A stretch of 64,000 nt of DNA, from contig CM033110.1 of assembly GCA_019321725.1 (NCBI GenBank), positions 1,905,229 to 1,969,228 of the forward strand, read 5' to 3'. Of the stretch, positions 50,671 through 63,558 are shown in pieces. The translations under genes and the position numbers were made by a program. Each line of letters begins with the position of its first letter. Position 1 is the first letter of the stretch. The DNA comes from Paulownia fortunei. Lineage: Eukaryota > Streptophyta > Magnoliopsida > Lamiales > Paulowniaceae. A model generated the notes under the pieces. That model did not search any database. It was not told the DNA's origin and saw only the letters and a list, made by a program, of their open reading frames with translations.

Positions 50671-51432
50671 TTATTGGGAAAATATGAGTTATATATTATT
50701 TTGAACCTTACCTAGTACTCCTAGCGTTGTATTTTAATGAGACAAAAATAAGACTATCACCAACAAAAGGTTGGCAATAGTCCCAAAATGTCTCACTTGA
50801 GGTGCAACTATCACCTAAGACCTCTATGCACATTTTCCCCATTGTTTACAAGTAGAACAAAACAATGTCCAGAATATTATTGATAAAATATTAAGTGATA
50901 ATATTAAATTTATTATTTTTTATTAAGTTAATTTTTTATTTTGTCGTAGTAGTAATTTTTATAAAATTAAATATGATGAATTATATTTCAATTGTCACTA
51001 ATGGTAGTTAGTAATAATATGTAAATCCAATGACAATAGAGTATTTTCATAGAGTTTTATTGAATAGTATTTTCAATGTTGTGGCAGTATTAAAGTTGTA
51101 AGTAATTATATGTATAAGTGACAAGAATTCTTTTTTTGTTTTGTTAAAATTAGGATTGTCACTTACATATATTATAATGGCAATTTAAATTTATAGGTTT
51201 ATAATTTGCCACTCACATTGCTTTTTCTTGTAGTATGTTGCCACTTAGCACATGGAACAATATTGATATTTCGCCGTAAGTAAATATTATACCTAGTAGT
51301 ATGCATTAGGTATATATCTTATCATATATTTATCCACTCACACACACATATGTATGATGTGTGTATAAATGCAAATTCGATACATATCACTGAATTTAAC
51401 ATTTTTTAAACCTAACTTTATATATTGCCACT

Positions 51433-51463
<31 letters not shown>

Positions 51464-52975
51464 ATTTTCATTCTATTATGTCATTTTGTTGGGATTTTAG
51501 GTAGACATTTAACTCGTTAATACAGTTATTAATAGCCTACAATTTTAGATATAAGTTGACACCTAAAAATTTATAAACTGGTCACACTATTCTTCCACAT
51601 CGATATATCCTATGAGAGATGAGGTGTTAGTAGCCTTGGCAATTGCCCTACCAGTAAAGATATTAATGTCCAGCTACCACTAATTGAATGAACAATTAAG
51701 TTCACTACATTAAATTACTTCTAGAAATTTTAGTCTTAATAAAATATTTTCCACATTCAAAATTATACAACACTCAACAAAATAATATTTTTCCTCACTC
51801 CAAATTTTTTTGCTGAAAAAGGGAAAAAAAAAAAAAAACCCTTAATATTCCCTTCATAAAGTCAAATGTACAAAACATAACATTAAAAAAACAAACAAAA
51901 ACAAAAACATCAACAAAAAACAACAACAACAACAAATCTTTCTTTCACGAATTGACAGATTTTTTTTTTAAAAAGGAGAGTTAACCTTAGGAGTGTCCTA
52001 AACCGTACCTTAGACTAGGAAAAACAATTTAATTAAAGATCCTAACCAAGGTTTAACTGGCAAGGCTAAATGGTGTGGGGACCTAGAGATTAAATTGCAA
52101 TTTTATTTGTTTTGGACCACATTTTTAGTTAGACTTTCTTTACTCTTCAATTTCAATCACAATGGAGTAAATCCAACTATGGAAATTCATAAACTGAAAC
52201 ATTAATCACGCTTTTTAAATGATATTGAGACAGTAAGTTATATTTAACACTTTTATATCTCGTAAATTTAAATATAATATTTTATTACATCCTTTATTGT
52301 ATCACAATAATTACTGTCACTTGTAAATATAATTTTTTATTATAAATTTTATTATATAGTCTATTGCATTATCTTGATTATTTATCATATATAAAATGTC
52401 ATTCATAAAATATATACGTGATGACAATTAATATAATATAATAGAGTTATCATGTTCCAATAATCCAAACATTTTACTTCAAACAATCAGCAATGTGATC
52501 GCTATAACTGAGTTAAATACTCTGTCATAACCGATAACAAAACATGTAAAGATATTACAACATGATACTACTCGATTTGAGTATTGAAATATTATTTTAA
52601 ATTTTTAATTTTAATTTATTATTTTATTTCGTATTTGCTAGATTCATGTGCAACCAATTACAAAACAAAAAAGCATGCATAAACTAATGTATGATTAGGT
52701 TGCAAATTGAATCATAAAGCATGAAGAAGCAGCTGGTTTTGCTTAACAGGGTTAGGTTTTGAGCTCAGCAGCTGCTTGTTTTATTGCCCCCAATATGGAT
52801 ACAAGTGGCCACTGTTGTAAACCCTCCACAATTTAGGGACCATTTACTATGTTTGGGAAGGTCACTTGTTTTCAGAGGGTTCCAATGGAGTTTTGCCCCT
52901 TCAGAAATGTGGTTTTGGGTCCATTTTAGGAAAACTCGAATCCGGTACCCAATTCAGTGGGTTTGTGGGTTTGTT
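50671..52975. other. gene-free region
   Basis: I see no gene. It holds CA/TG and TA dinucleotide tracts (about 51330-51345 and 51437-51462), an A run near 51824-51838, and a CAA-rich stretch near 51890-51935. The last ~250 bases are less AT-rich and merge into the next gene's promoter. Confidence 0.4.
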
Positions 52976-53665
52976 GAGGTGTGATGCCCACATGCCACGT
53001 GGCAGGAGCCCACATTAATGCCATGGGCCCAGCTTCCCCTTCCCACGTGGCTGGCGGTGGTGGTGGCAGTGGTGTTGACGGCGGAGAAAGGTGGCAGAAA
53101 GATACCAGCAGGTGGGGTGGTGGGTGGGTGGGTTTGGAGCTCCTCTCTGGATATTGAATGTGGGGACCCCAACCCCACCTCCAAGGGGTGTGGGTCCTAG
53201 CAAGACTTAGGGGCATGGTTTCGTCCGTTAGTGTCTGGTTACAACTATAAAAGAACCAAACTGCCTCAAATCTCTCACACAGAACACACACTCTCCTTGT
53301 CCTGTCTCGCTTTCTTCTTTCTTTGTTCTTCTTTCAGTCTTTTGGCGGATCTTTTGTTTATGCGAGTGGCCCAAAATTGGAGATCCTTGTTTTTGCACTT
53401 CTTTCAGCCTTCAAAAAACATCCTCGAATTGAGTCCCATTCTTGATCATTCGCTCCACATTTTCCCAAGAAAACAGAGACCTCTGTTTCTTCAAGAAGAG
53501 TACTATTGACTTGTGGCAAGATATTTTATGTAATCACACTTCCATTTTTCTTGTTTCTAAAATGGGTTCTGCCTTAGAAGCCATTTCTGTTATTAAAATT
53601 GGAAAAAGAAGAAGTTAATGTTTTTTTTTTTTTTTTATGGTTTTGTAGTGAAGAAAGGAGAAACG
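52976..53665 (+). promoter_or_regulatory. promoter and 5' leader of the trehalose-phosphatase gene
   Basis: A TATA box, TATAAAAG, lies at 53246-53253. Upstream are two G-boxes: the perfect palindrome GCCACGTGGC at 52994-53003 and CCACGTGG at 53043-53050, with GGGCCC words near 53025. The same 10-base palindrome occurs before the RAP2.4-type gene. The probable leader runs from about 53280; a T-rich tract ending in AG at 53647-53648 looks like the acceptor of a 5' UTR intron, whose donor I could not fix. Confidence 0.65.
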
Positions 53666-56307
53666 ATGACGAAGCAAAATATGGTGGTTGCGGATGCAAA
53701 GTCAGGAATCAACATGGCGATATCAATGGCGGTTTCTGGGTCGTCCCTGTTCACGTCGGCGGTCCAAAGGCCGCCGGCGGTGCGGGGTAATTATATCAGC
53801 ATTTCAGAGAAGAAACTGCTGCAGAACCTTGATATCAATAGTGGTCCAAGAATCAACACATGGGTCGATTCTATGAGAGCTTCTTCTCCCACTCATATGA
53901 AAGCCTCACCTCTCTCCGATGGCCCAAATTCTTGGATTGTAAGCCCGCCACCACCATAATCAACCCCCCCCCCCCCCCCCCCCGCCCACGCAAACAACAC
54001 GTATGTATACAGAGCATGCCCACAAAAGTATTTAGAGTATTTACATACTGTAGCATATGGTATGTACATACAGATGCCATGCGCAGATACATACACGTGT
54101 GTGTGGGGTATTTGCTTTTTTATTCTGAATTTTCCATGTTGCTTGTCGGTTTGTGGGTTAATGACAAGTGGGAATATTTGGATGAAACAGCTGCGCCACC
54201 CATCAGCTCTTGACATGTTCGAGCAAATAACAAGTGCTTCAAAGGGAAAGCAAATAGTCATGTTTTTAGACTATGATGGCACCCTTTCCCCCATTGTAGA
54301 CGACCCTGATCGAGCCTTCATGTCTGAGGCGGTCAGTATATTTCTCCACTCCAAGAACACACACACACACACACGTGTGTGTGTGTGTGTAGAAATTACA
54401 TTTATAATGATGCTGTGTGAAGTCATTTCAGAAAGTATTTATGCGTGTAATTCTTGGTTTCCAGATGAGAGCAACTGTGAGGAAACTTGCCAGATATTTT
54501 CCCACTGCTATAGTGAGTGGAAGGTGCAGGGACAAGGTACAATTTTTGTTTTGTTTTGTCGTTTGTTTCCTCTTTGAACTACATATATTTTCATCACCTC
54601 TGTGTTTAAAGTACTTGAAATAATTGCAGTTTTGGTTGTGTCTGTACAGGTGTATAGTTTTGTGCGTTTGGCAGAGCTGTATTATGCTGGAAGCCATGGC
54701 ATGGACATAAAAGGCCCATCAAAAGGTTCCAAATATAAGAAAGTAAGTTTTTTTTTGTTTTTTTTATTGGCTTTTTTTTTTATTCTCCATGCAATATTTT
54801 TTGCCAATTTTTCATGGGATTTGTCTCTTTCATTTTATTTCTTCTCTAACTCATCTCTGGAAATTAGCAGGGTACTCAAGCTGTTCTTTTCCAGCCAGCC
54901 AGCGAATTTCTTCCCATGATCGATGAGGTTAATTGTCTGCTTTTTCTTTAAATCCAGTATTTTTTTTAACAAAAATATAATTATATTTTTGACAAATATA
55001 TTGAAACTTTCAGGTTTATAAAGCCTTGTTGGAGGTGACAAAATCTACTCCAGGTGCTAGGGTGGAGAACAACAAATTCTGCGTCTCTGTACATTTCCGC
55101 TGTGTTGATGAGAAGGTACATTTAAATTTAAATTTTATTTTATATATTCTTGATCTTTCAGGGCTAATAATTATTCTAACTATGATAAAGCAAAGCTACT
55201 ATTTTTATTTCTCTGACACCATTAGGGGTTTTTTTTTTTTGGTGGTGGTGGGGGGTGGGGGGTGGGGATTGGTTTGTTTACTTTCTTGATATAAAAGCCT
55301 GAATTAAATCCAAGAAAAGGTCCTGATTTGATTACATATTCCCATCAAATTGCAGAAATGGAGTGAACTGGCCAAGCAAGTTGGATCAGTCTTGGAAGCT
55401 TATCCGAACCTTCGATTAACCCAAGGAAGAAAGGTGTGTGAGAATATCTTTTGCCTGCAGAGATTCTTCTGTTCATTTGTTGTCTGATTTTGTGTAATGT
55501 TACATGCTTTAATGGGTTGTACATTGATGACTCACCTTCACTTATCCATGTAAATTTTTTAATGCAGGTGTTAGAAATTCGTCCTACTATTAAATGGGAC
55601 AAAGGGAAGGCTCTTGAATTTCTATTAGAGTCACTTGGTGAGTTAATCCTTTGTTTTATGATTGTGATAGCAACTCTCATGGACAACATAGTTAAGTCTC
55701 TAACTTTGTGATGTGGGATCTCATTCCAACAGGGTATGCCAATTGTACTGATGTCTTTCCTGTTTACATCGGGGATGATCGAACCGATGAAGATGCTTTT
55801 AAGGTATCCAAAGCTTGCCCTAGAACTCACTATTATGCTTTAAATAGTAGCAAGTATTGACATACATGGTTTTCTTTCTTATGTTTGATTAGGTGCTAAG
55901 AGAGAGAGGTCAAGGATTTGGGATTCTTGTTTCCAAGACTCCAAAAGACACCAATGCCTCTTATTCTTTGCAAGAACCATCTGAGGTAAGATTGTCGAGA
56001 ATCCAGCCAAAACACGTATATAATGATGACGCTATCAATATACAAGTAGCGTTCGTATATTGACGAAATGAAATATGAGATGAAATATCATTTGTTTTTA
56101 CATCAAATGATGTGAACTGGATATTAACACATATCTTATTAGCAAATATTAATGATACAACCGTCATCAACTCATGATCGTTTATTTTATGCTATATAGG
56201 TCATGGCATTCTTGAGGCGCTTGGTGGGTTGGAAAAGAATGTCGTTAAGACGGCACTTCAGAATGAGAAGAAGACTTGAAGAGATCAAAATGTCTTTACC
56301 AAATTGA
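53666..56307 (+). CDS. TPP: trehalose-6-phosphate phosphatase
   Basis: It hydrolyses trehalose 6-phosphate to trehalose and phosphate, the second step of trehalose synthesis, and so lowers a sugar-status signal. Eleven exons join in frame: 53666-53938, 54191-54331, 54465-54536, 54650-54742, 54871-54927, 55014-55115, 55356-55433, 55568-55637, 55733-55803, 55893-55985 and 56200-56307, giving 385 aa, normal for plant TPPs. The HAD-superfamily motifs are intact: [18 protein letters not shown] (Asp118 the likely nucleophile, Asp120 the acid/base), SGRCRDK at 156-162, and [10 protein letters not shown] at 309-318. The TPP-typical [10 protein letters not shown] and [12 protein letters not shown] segments are also present. 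The N terminus (residues 1-90) is variable but carries the family's [15 protein letters not shown]. The first residues after intron 1 ([12 protein letters not shown]) fit the conserved join. Introns contain a C20 run (53964-53983), a (CA)(GT) palindrome (about 54357-54390) and a G-rich tract (55246-55268). It is TPPI/J-like; the exact paralogue is unsettled. Confidence 0.96.
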
Positions 56308-59300
56308 GAAGTGTTTTTTTATAGCTTATGTGTATTTCTTGCTAGGACCAAGAGAAAATAATATGCAAGTTTTAAGTTCCAAGTGAAAATTAGGGAAGGT
56401 GGAAGAAGGGAATACGAAAAAGGGGGAGAAAATCTCCTCTTGGTATCAAGCCCTTGTACAACTTTTTATTTGTAAATTAAGCCCGTAAGAGGGTGAATTT
56501 GTAATTTAAGGCTCTATTCAAGTAAATAGAGTTTTTTCATTTCTGCCCATCTTTTTCCCCAGTTTTCTATTTTATCCCCTAGATTTTTATACGTTGCCCA
56601 TTTTCAAGAGGGTCTTAATGAAACTCCCTCTTTCATATGATTGGTTGGGTATGGCCAAATAAGGTTTGAGCAAGAATTTTCCACATAAACCAATAAACTA
56701 AGTTTTCGTAGTTTGTATTTCTTGGACATGAAATCAATTTGCAATGTATCTGGACGCTTTTTCAGCTTGGATTAATATAAATTTAGTTATAAAAGAACGA
56801 AAAAGAAAAGAAAAGAAAAGATGGGAATTGCTTTAACTGACTCATTAATATCTCTGTTAAGTGGTATAAATCTGGGATAAAGCTATGTTTCTCCTTTTCA
56901 GTTTTTCCATCATATAGTTCACTAGACCCTACAAACAACCCTGATATTCAAGAGAAGGGGGCATGCCCTATGCCCATCAAGATTTCATAGGAGAAATTTA
57001 CTAGTTTTGTGTTACACAATTTTTATTATAAATTGTATTAAATTTTTTATTTGTAATAATTATCCAACTGCAAATTAATGATCAGTCCGATCCCACTAGA
57101 GACAGAAAACTAAAAATTCGATCAAATCAGTCAATCAGTCAAAAAATCGATCAAACTGGTCATAAATAATTTTCTTTTTATATTTTTTTAAAAATTTTAA
57201 ATTTAGTATTTGATCACATGTTAGATTTAGAGTTTTGTTGTATGTATTTTTTTTTTTTATATATAATAATTAATTCATTACATTATTATTTTATATAATA
57301 TAATAAAAAATATAATTAATTATCATCAGATCGATTAAAACAGTCAACTTATATCGTCTAACAAATGACGTTGTAAGTGAATATATCTATAGATGTATTG
57401 ACAAATGTTTAAAATTCGAATTATTTATATTTTTAGATATAGCACTTGTGTCTAAATATACACATATGTGATATAAAGTTTGATATAAAAAAAAATGGGA
57501 CTATAATATTTTTTTATTCATTTTTATGCATATGTTGCATTTTCATGCATGTAACACTAGAATCAAAATGGTTTTGAGTTAGTGGACAAAAGAATTAAAG
57601 GTTTACCAAATTAAGCAGATACCCTATAAAAATGAGAACGAATATTCGTAATCATAACCATGAAATTAATGGAAAGCGTGCTTTATTTTATAGTCGCCAT
57701 GAATACAATTTTTATCTCCTGTCAATTACCCTCTGCACGCTTTAACCCGACAACCATGGACACTACCTTAATTGCTCTGACAGTAAGTCTTGATAGCTAA
57801 ATTCTACTACAATGGTCAATGGCAGCAACCTCTATATATGGATAAGATCATTGCAGTTGTCTATTGCGTATGTATATACGATGTATTTTTATTTTATTTT
57901 ATTTGAATTTGATATATATTTAATTTCAATCTAAATAAATTCATAAATTCAATAGATTCAAATTATATTGAATGTCAATGAGGTGCATGTTCCAAAATAA
58001 ATAGATATAATCTATTCATTATAGGGCATGCATGTATTTTTTGACTTTCAATTGGTAATTATTATTCATAAAATTATTACTACATAAGTATCGTCAAATG
58101 AGTTTTCCTAGAACAATCCTAAAACCCTTATAACTGTCTCTTCGTGTTGTACATATGAACTCAACTTTAGAAGTAATAATCAGAATACGAACGTTACAAC
58201 AGACACACTTCAGAGGTAATCCGCAATAATAGACATACATATATGTATATATATATATACACATATATATATATATAAATACACATATGTATGTATGTAA
58301 GTATACCTAGTTTGGACTATTATCTATGGAGCCAATGGTTTTATCTTTTTCTGCGTCCCATGCTGAGTCAAAAAGGATGTGTTATGAGTCCAATGTCCAT
58401 TATATTCAATTTCTCAAAAGATGGTTCTTCAACCACTTTTTAAGTTTTGTTTCCCCTTATTGCTCTAACACATCTTCTTCATATCTGAGATATTTGTAAT
58501 TACTAGTTTCATCGTGGTGATTAGAGGACAAGGATACCTCTGATCGTTCACCTCTAACATGACACGTTCCCTCTTACTTATACAATCAAAGGAATTAGAC
58601 GTTCCGAATATGCCAAGTTGAGAAAGGCATATTGTTTTTTAGAAAAATAAGATTAAGAATTATTTGTCAATTCTAATGTTAATAATTTTTGCTTTTAGGA
58701 TTCGATGCTAATGGTGGCTAATGATCCTTCTTCCTTGGTGTGTATCAAGACCAATAATTGGTGCATTGTTGATTATTGTATGACCCTCTCTAGCTAGGTG
58801 TCTAAGTATGCTAATCTTGATGGACTTATGCTTTGATGATATGGTTATAGGGTCTGTATCTGCCTCTTTTGTAGGAAATTATTATTCTCAGTCACATTGG
58901 TTGGATTCTACTTTGAATATTCAGGCTATAGTTTTCTTACATGCTTGTAAAAGATTTAAATAATTGGCATTTGTTCTTGTCTAGGACCATGATTAATACT
59001 AGGAATCTAGGGATAGAAGCTTATGGGAAGAACTACAAAGGTTAAGAGTTGTGCTTATAATGACAACTTATTAGGAGATAATGAGAGATTAGTAATAATG
59101 CAACACCTAGGAAAGCTATAGATACACTCTATAAGCAATATTAATTGAGATTTAGCTATTATTAGGATTATTAAAATTATTTTGATTGATTAAGGACAAA
59201 TACATTTTTAGTTGTACCCTTTTACACGATGATTATACTTGCACCCCTTTTGAGACCAATGTAAGAGTTGGATTATAATGACGAATAAATCATGGTAGAA

Positions 59301-59414
59301 ATATCTTAACTAATATAAAAAATATTAATAAATATACTAATGTTTTATTAGATATATATATTACACGATATTTTTTACAGAGCACATAAGTCAATATAAA
59401 TTTAACCTAAAAAT
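56308..59414. other. 3' UTR and gene-free region
   Basis: The first ~250 bases are the probable 3' UTR. An (AAAAG) repeat lies at about 56800-56821. The stretch 57080-57360 resembles 24650-25040 and is probably another copy of one old element. TA/CA tracts cluster at 58228-58300. The segment 58640-59110 is less AT-rich, and short stretches look as if they were once coding (for example NDPSSLVCIKTNNWCIVDYC), but stops interrupt it and I recognise no domain. Confidence 0.4.
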
Positions 59415-59639
59415 TTATGTGTATGAGAGCGCTTGCGTAAACACATAGACAATACTTATGTAATAACAACTACCCATGTTCCAAAAATAGACCATACCAA
59501 TGAGAACAGAAGCAATGCCACCAAACATGACAACAAACATTGTCATTGGATACCAAGATTTGAAAGATCCCACCTTAAAAGACATAATGAACTCCATACC
59601 CCTCATTACCAAATCTTCTTTTAAACAAAGAAATTCCAT
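59415..59639 (-). CDS. candidate small membrane-protein frame (unrecognised)
   Basis: Reading the minus strand from ATG at 59639 gives about 74 aa; the same frame stays open back to 59831. The middle, KSWYPMTMFVVMFGGIASVL followed by IGMVYFWN, is a plausible transmembrane helix, and a second hydrophobic stretch follows. I do not recognise a family. The GT after 'tggaacatg' could be a splice donor, which would make this one exon of a longer gene. The low surrounding coding signal argues for caution; it may equally be chance or a gene fragment. Confidence 0.25.
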   Translation of the reverse strand: MEFLCLKEDLVMRGMEFIMSFKVGSFKSWYPMTMFVVMFGGIASVLIGMVYFWNMGSCYYISIVYVFTQALSYT

Positions 59640-59831
59640 GTAAGGAGACCTCCAAGAAAGAAAAAAAAACAAAGCTTTAATTTTTTTTCTTTCTTTTTGG
59701 TTAGGTTGTGAAAGGGAAACCCACCCACAAGCTGGGCTAGGTGTAGGGAATCTAACACAAAAATTGGTTGAATGAGGAGTTGGAATCCACTCAAGATTTG
59801 CAAGTGTTATTCTTGATGTGAAGAAAAACAC

Positions 59832-60586
59832 ATGGATTTTTTATTTTTTTTTTGGAATGTGACACTAACATGCTTCCAATTTATTTGACAACCTTAGCCC
59901 CTTTTGGACGTGGAAAGATGGAGTCCACTAGGGTTCACCCCTCATCATTGGTAATCTTTAAAAAAAAAAAAAAAAGGAAAGAAAGAAAGAAAGAAAGAAA
60001 CCCCTAAGTCCCTCCAAGATTCAATTATTGTTAAACAACCAGGCAGAAGGAGAGAAAAAAGAGTTGTTACTCTCTCCTTAAAATCCTACTACTTTTACTA
60101 CTTAAATATAATATACATGTCTTTGCCTTTGGGAAAAAGACATAAAATCCTACTGTTTTTACTACTTATAATGTACATGTCTTAATTGTCTTTGCCTTTG
60201 GGAAAGGAGATAGAAATCAAAAGAAACGTATCACATTTGAGATCTCAATTTTTAGTCCAACTTAGTAAACTTACCATTTAATTATATGTAATACTTTTAA
60301 TTCGAATGCATGTCTGTCACGTTCACATTCCTTGTTTTCACCCACCCATTCATCAGTTGTATTTTTATTTATTTTTAATAATGTTCCAAAATAAGAATTT
60401 TCTCACTTAAACTAATGATGGGCATCATTGATTTTCTAATACTACTTTTAAATATAATAATATATTTTACATAAAAGTTTTATTTTTTTAGTTCTGCTTT
60501 TAAAGAGAATGTGAGGAACACTTAAAAGTCAAAAAGAAAAGAAAAACAAAAAATAAAGATCAAAATACATCTAAATACATGCACAC
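59832..60586. repeat. gene-free region with (GAAA) repeat and ~64-bp tandem duplication
   Basis: An A run and (GAAA)n tract lies at about 59959-60000. At 60079-60210 'aaaatcctact' is followed by 'ttttactactt', 'aatatacatgtcttt' and 'gcctttgggaaa' twice in tandem. I see no gene. Confidence 0.6.
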
Positions 60587-60977
60587 TAGGGATGACAATC
60601 AGGGCATACTTCGGGTTGCTAGGAAACGAGGTGGATTAGACCAAACTAGAGATCCATCCCATCTAAGTTTTGAGGGACTCGAACCCTAACGAGTTAGACC
60701 CACTAGATATGTTAGATTGATTTAATAATTTTAATAAAATTAAAAAATATATTTGTAATAATAATACAACTAAAAATTTATAAAAAATATTTTTTAATAA
60801 AATAATATTATATAAATATATATAAAATAAATTTTAGAAAATTTTAAATGAGATGGGTATGTTAGAAAATAAAAAATTAAATTTCACCCCAAACTCATTT
60901 ATAATCTTAAAAATTCATTTCAAGAGATGTGAATTCAAAACAAATTCTTATTTGAAACCATTCCATTTCCATTGCTA
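60587..60977. mobile_element. hAT-like MITE relic
   Basis: It begins 'tagggatgacaatc' and its inverted right end reads 'tagcaatggaaatgg', the ends of the same broad family as 50336-50662. The interior contains 'gactcgaaccctaacgagtt' on the left and 'ttcaaaacaaattcttattt' on the right. The flanking octamers do not match convincingly, so the exact ends are uncertain. Confidence 0.5.
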
Positions 60978-63180
60978 TAATTAATGAACACACAGATCCA
61001 CAGCCACACAATTTTTATGTGTGTGTGTGTGTGAAACATGGCATGTGAATGAAGTTCCATTTAACATGCATGGCATATAGGAAGGCAGGCCACAATTTGT
61101 GGCAAAATGCCATGTCATGGTATCATCATGCTCGGCAACCAAAATTTCTTCAAAGAGAAGACATAGACTCATCACGTAATTAACACGTGTGTCTCCATAT
61201 AAAATAGGTCCCCGCATTGAGGGTCGACCCCCCCCCCCCCACCCCCCACACCCCCAACCCAGGGTGGACTGCTGTCTTGTCTTTGGAATTGCAATGCCAT
61301 AAATGTAAATCTATTACTCCTTATAACTCCATAATATATATATATGGATGTGTGCATGGATGTGTATCTATTTTAAAAGAGATGTCATGCATGAAAGTGA
61401 TTTTCACGGCTCAGTTCACTCAACTTATTCTTATCAAATTAATGATATTGAAATGATCGAATGTGTTGTATTCAATCCATTTAAAAATTTCACGAGGTAT
61501 CACATGAAACAACATGTGACCCAAAAGCCAGTATTATGGGGGAACACGTGAATGGAGTGTATGTGGTGCAGGATCATTGGTTGGATTCAGTCTCAACCCA
61601 TCTGACATGCTTGAAAAGAGAAGAATGGATCAAATAATGAATGATTGGTATGTGCAAATGGCGAAGTTGGTAATGGAGAAGTAAATGTTTATATGTATGT
61701 AGGGCTTATTTGTGTTCTTTGTAAAGAGGGAATGCACTGGCAGCTCTGAATTTAGGTGGTGACTTGTACAAATTATGACAAGAGGGTATGTCTTGGTTTT
61801 GTTTTTTTATGTTCAGAAAGAATATATTATGCGAAAATGTGTAATACGAGGAAAATATATTAAAAAATGTGATTACGATGAGAAAGAATATGATATATAT
61901 TAAATATATGATTTCACGATATTTACTTTATTTAGGAAAATAATCGTATACATATCAAGTATTATATTTATATTTCAAACTCATTATATACCACACTTGC
62001 TTGATTTTACATAATTCAAATTTTTGATAGAAAAAATTATTATACAAGTAGATTAACATCCAATCACCCACACGAATGCGACTCAAAGTCAAGACTTTTG
62101 ATCATATGGACTCAACTTTATTACTTCATAATACGTTAGTTAAACATAAATGATGAAAATATTTATGTAAAGTATATTTAAAAATTGAGTAATGAGAACT
62201 CGTATAGTATTTGTAAGTATTCTTTTTTATCGATTCAATAAAAATATCGTCACAATCCATAGTCATCACAAAATTGGATGAGATACATATCCATTTTTGC
62301 AATTTGCATTTCTTTATATTGTATACTCAAAACTCGTGGAACATTTATTTTCCCTTAAAGAAATGACCAAACTTGTATTGAGGGAATGTAAAGTCTAAAA
62401 ATTTATATAAGTGGAAGAGCATATGGTCAAATATTGTGTTTTTTTTTTTTTAAAAATAATTCACATGCGTTTAAGCATAGGAAATAATTACAGCATTGAC
62501 AAAATCAAACATAGATTGACTTTATGGATCATAGAGGAAGTAGTGGGAACTACTTAGAAGCCACCTCAATATAAGGGGAAAAGGAGTTCCCTTTCCAAAG
62601 TGAATACTAGGAGGGGTATATCTATAATTAACAATCTTGACTATTGTGTCTATGTAATTATTAAATATTCTCCATTATGATTAACATAAGGGTAAAGTAC
62701 AATTGTATTCCATAAATGCTCTCTCTGTCTCTTCCCTCATTTAGTAAATTCCTTAATGGACCTAACTCATTATTAGTAGGATGATAATTGGATAAGTTTT
62801 GGATAAATTCGAGATTCGTCCCTCTCTCCATTTAGTAAATTTTTGAATGGACCTAACTCATTATTAGTAAATGTCAACTAGATGAGTTTGGGCAAATTTG
62901 AGATTCATCTATCAAAAAAATTTAAGTTTTGGATCTAGATTCAGTGGTTAGATTCATTTTATTATTTTAAAAATATTTTGAAATATATTTTTAAAAAATA
63001 ATATACTAAAACTTTCTAAAAATATATATTCTTTAAAAATATCATATAAACACACATAGTAATTTAAAAAAAAAATTAAATGCAATAGGGACGAATTTGA
63101 AAATAAAAATCTAAAATCTCATACCAAACTTGTTTGTAATATTTAAAATCCAATCCAATTGGGCCGAGGCTGATAGGGCC
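60978..63180. other. gene-free region with C-rich tract and a tandem duplication
   Basis: I see no gene. A C-rich tract lies at 61229-61262. Two CACGTG words occur (about 61183 and 61544). At 62744-62920 a ~90-bp segment with 'aatggacctaactcattatt' is duplicated in tandem; from 62780 the sequence again resembles a hAT-type MITE interior ('tggataaattcgagattcgt'). Confidence 0.4.
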
Positions 63181-63188
63181 AGCCTCCG

Positions 63189-63305
63189 CTTGAAGTCTAT
63201 ATGAATATAAATTTATTAAATTTTAAAATTTTACTCTTCAAAGACGGCTTGAAGTCTATATAAATATAAATTTATTAAATTTTAAAATTTTACTCCTAAA
63301 AAATA
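63189..63305 (+). repeat. 58-bp tandem duplication
   Basis: 'gcttgaagtctatat' followed by 'gaatataaatttattaaatt' and 'ttaaaattttactc' occurs at 63189 and 63247, with only a few differences. Confidence 0.85.
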
Positions 63306-63516
63306 AAAAAAAAATCCCCTTCATATGATTTAAAATATATTTTTTTTATTATTATATTTAAAAAATAATAATCTAACATCCAAAATAAAATTTCTTACTC
63401 CATCCCTATACTTGTTATAACAAATGCTCACCGCTCATATGTGGTTTTACTTGAGACTAATCTTGATCCTACATGATCCCAGATTGTACATCTAAAATTA
63501 TATCAATGTGCATGCC

Positions 63517-63558
63517 TCCCCCCACCCCCACCCCCACCCCCACCCCCACCCCCCACCC
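63517..63558 (-). repeat. C-rich hexamer tract (CCCCCA)n
   Basis: About seven CCCCCA units. The minus strand fits the G-quadruplex pattern. It is not the plant telomere repeat (CCCTAAA). The remaining bases to 64000 are AT-rich with no gene that I can see. Confidence 0.85.

Noticed and set aside
52926..53291. Long proline/glycine/histidine-rich frames on both strands upstream of TPP
   Set aside because: They coincide with the GC-rich promoter containing G-boxes and GGGCCC words; several frames are open at once, as expected for such composition.
63517..63558. Telomere-like C-rich repeat
   Set aside because: The unit is CCCCCA, not the plant CCCTAAA, and the tract is short.
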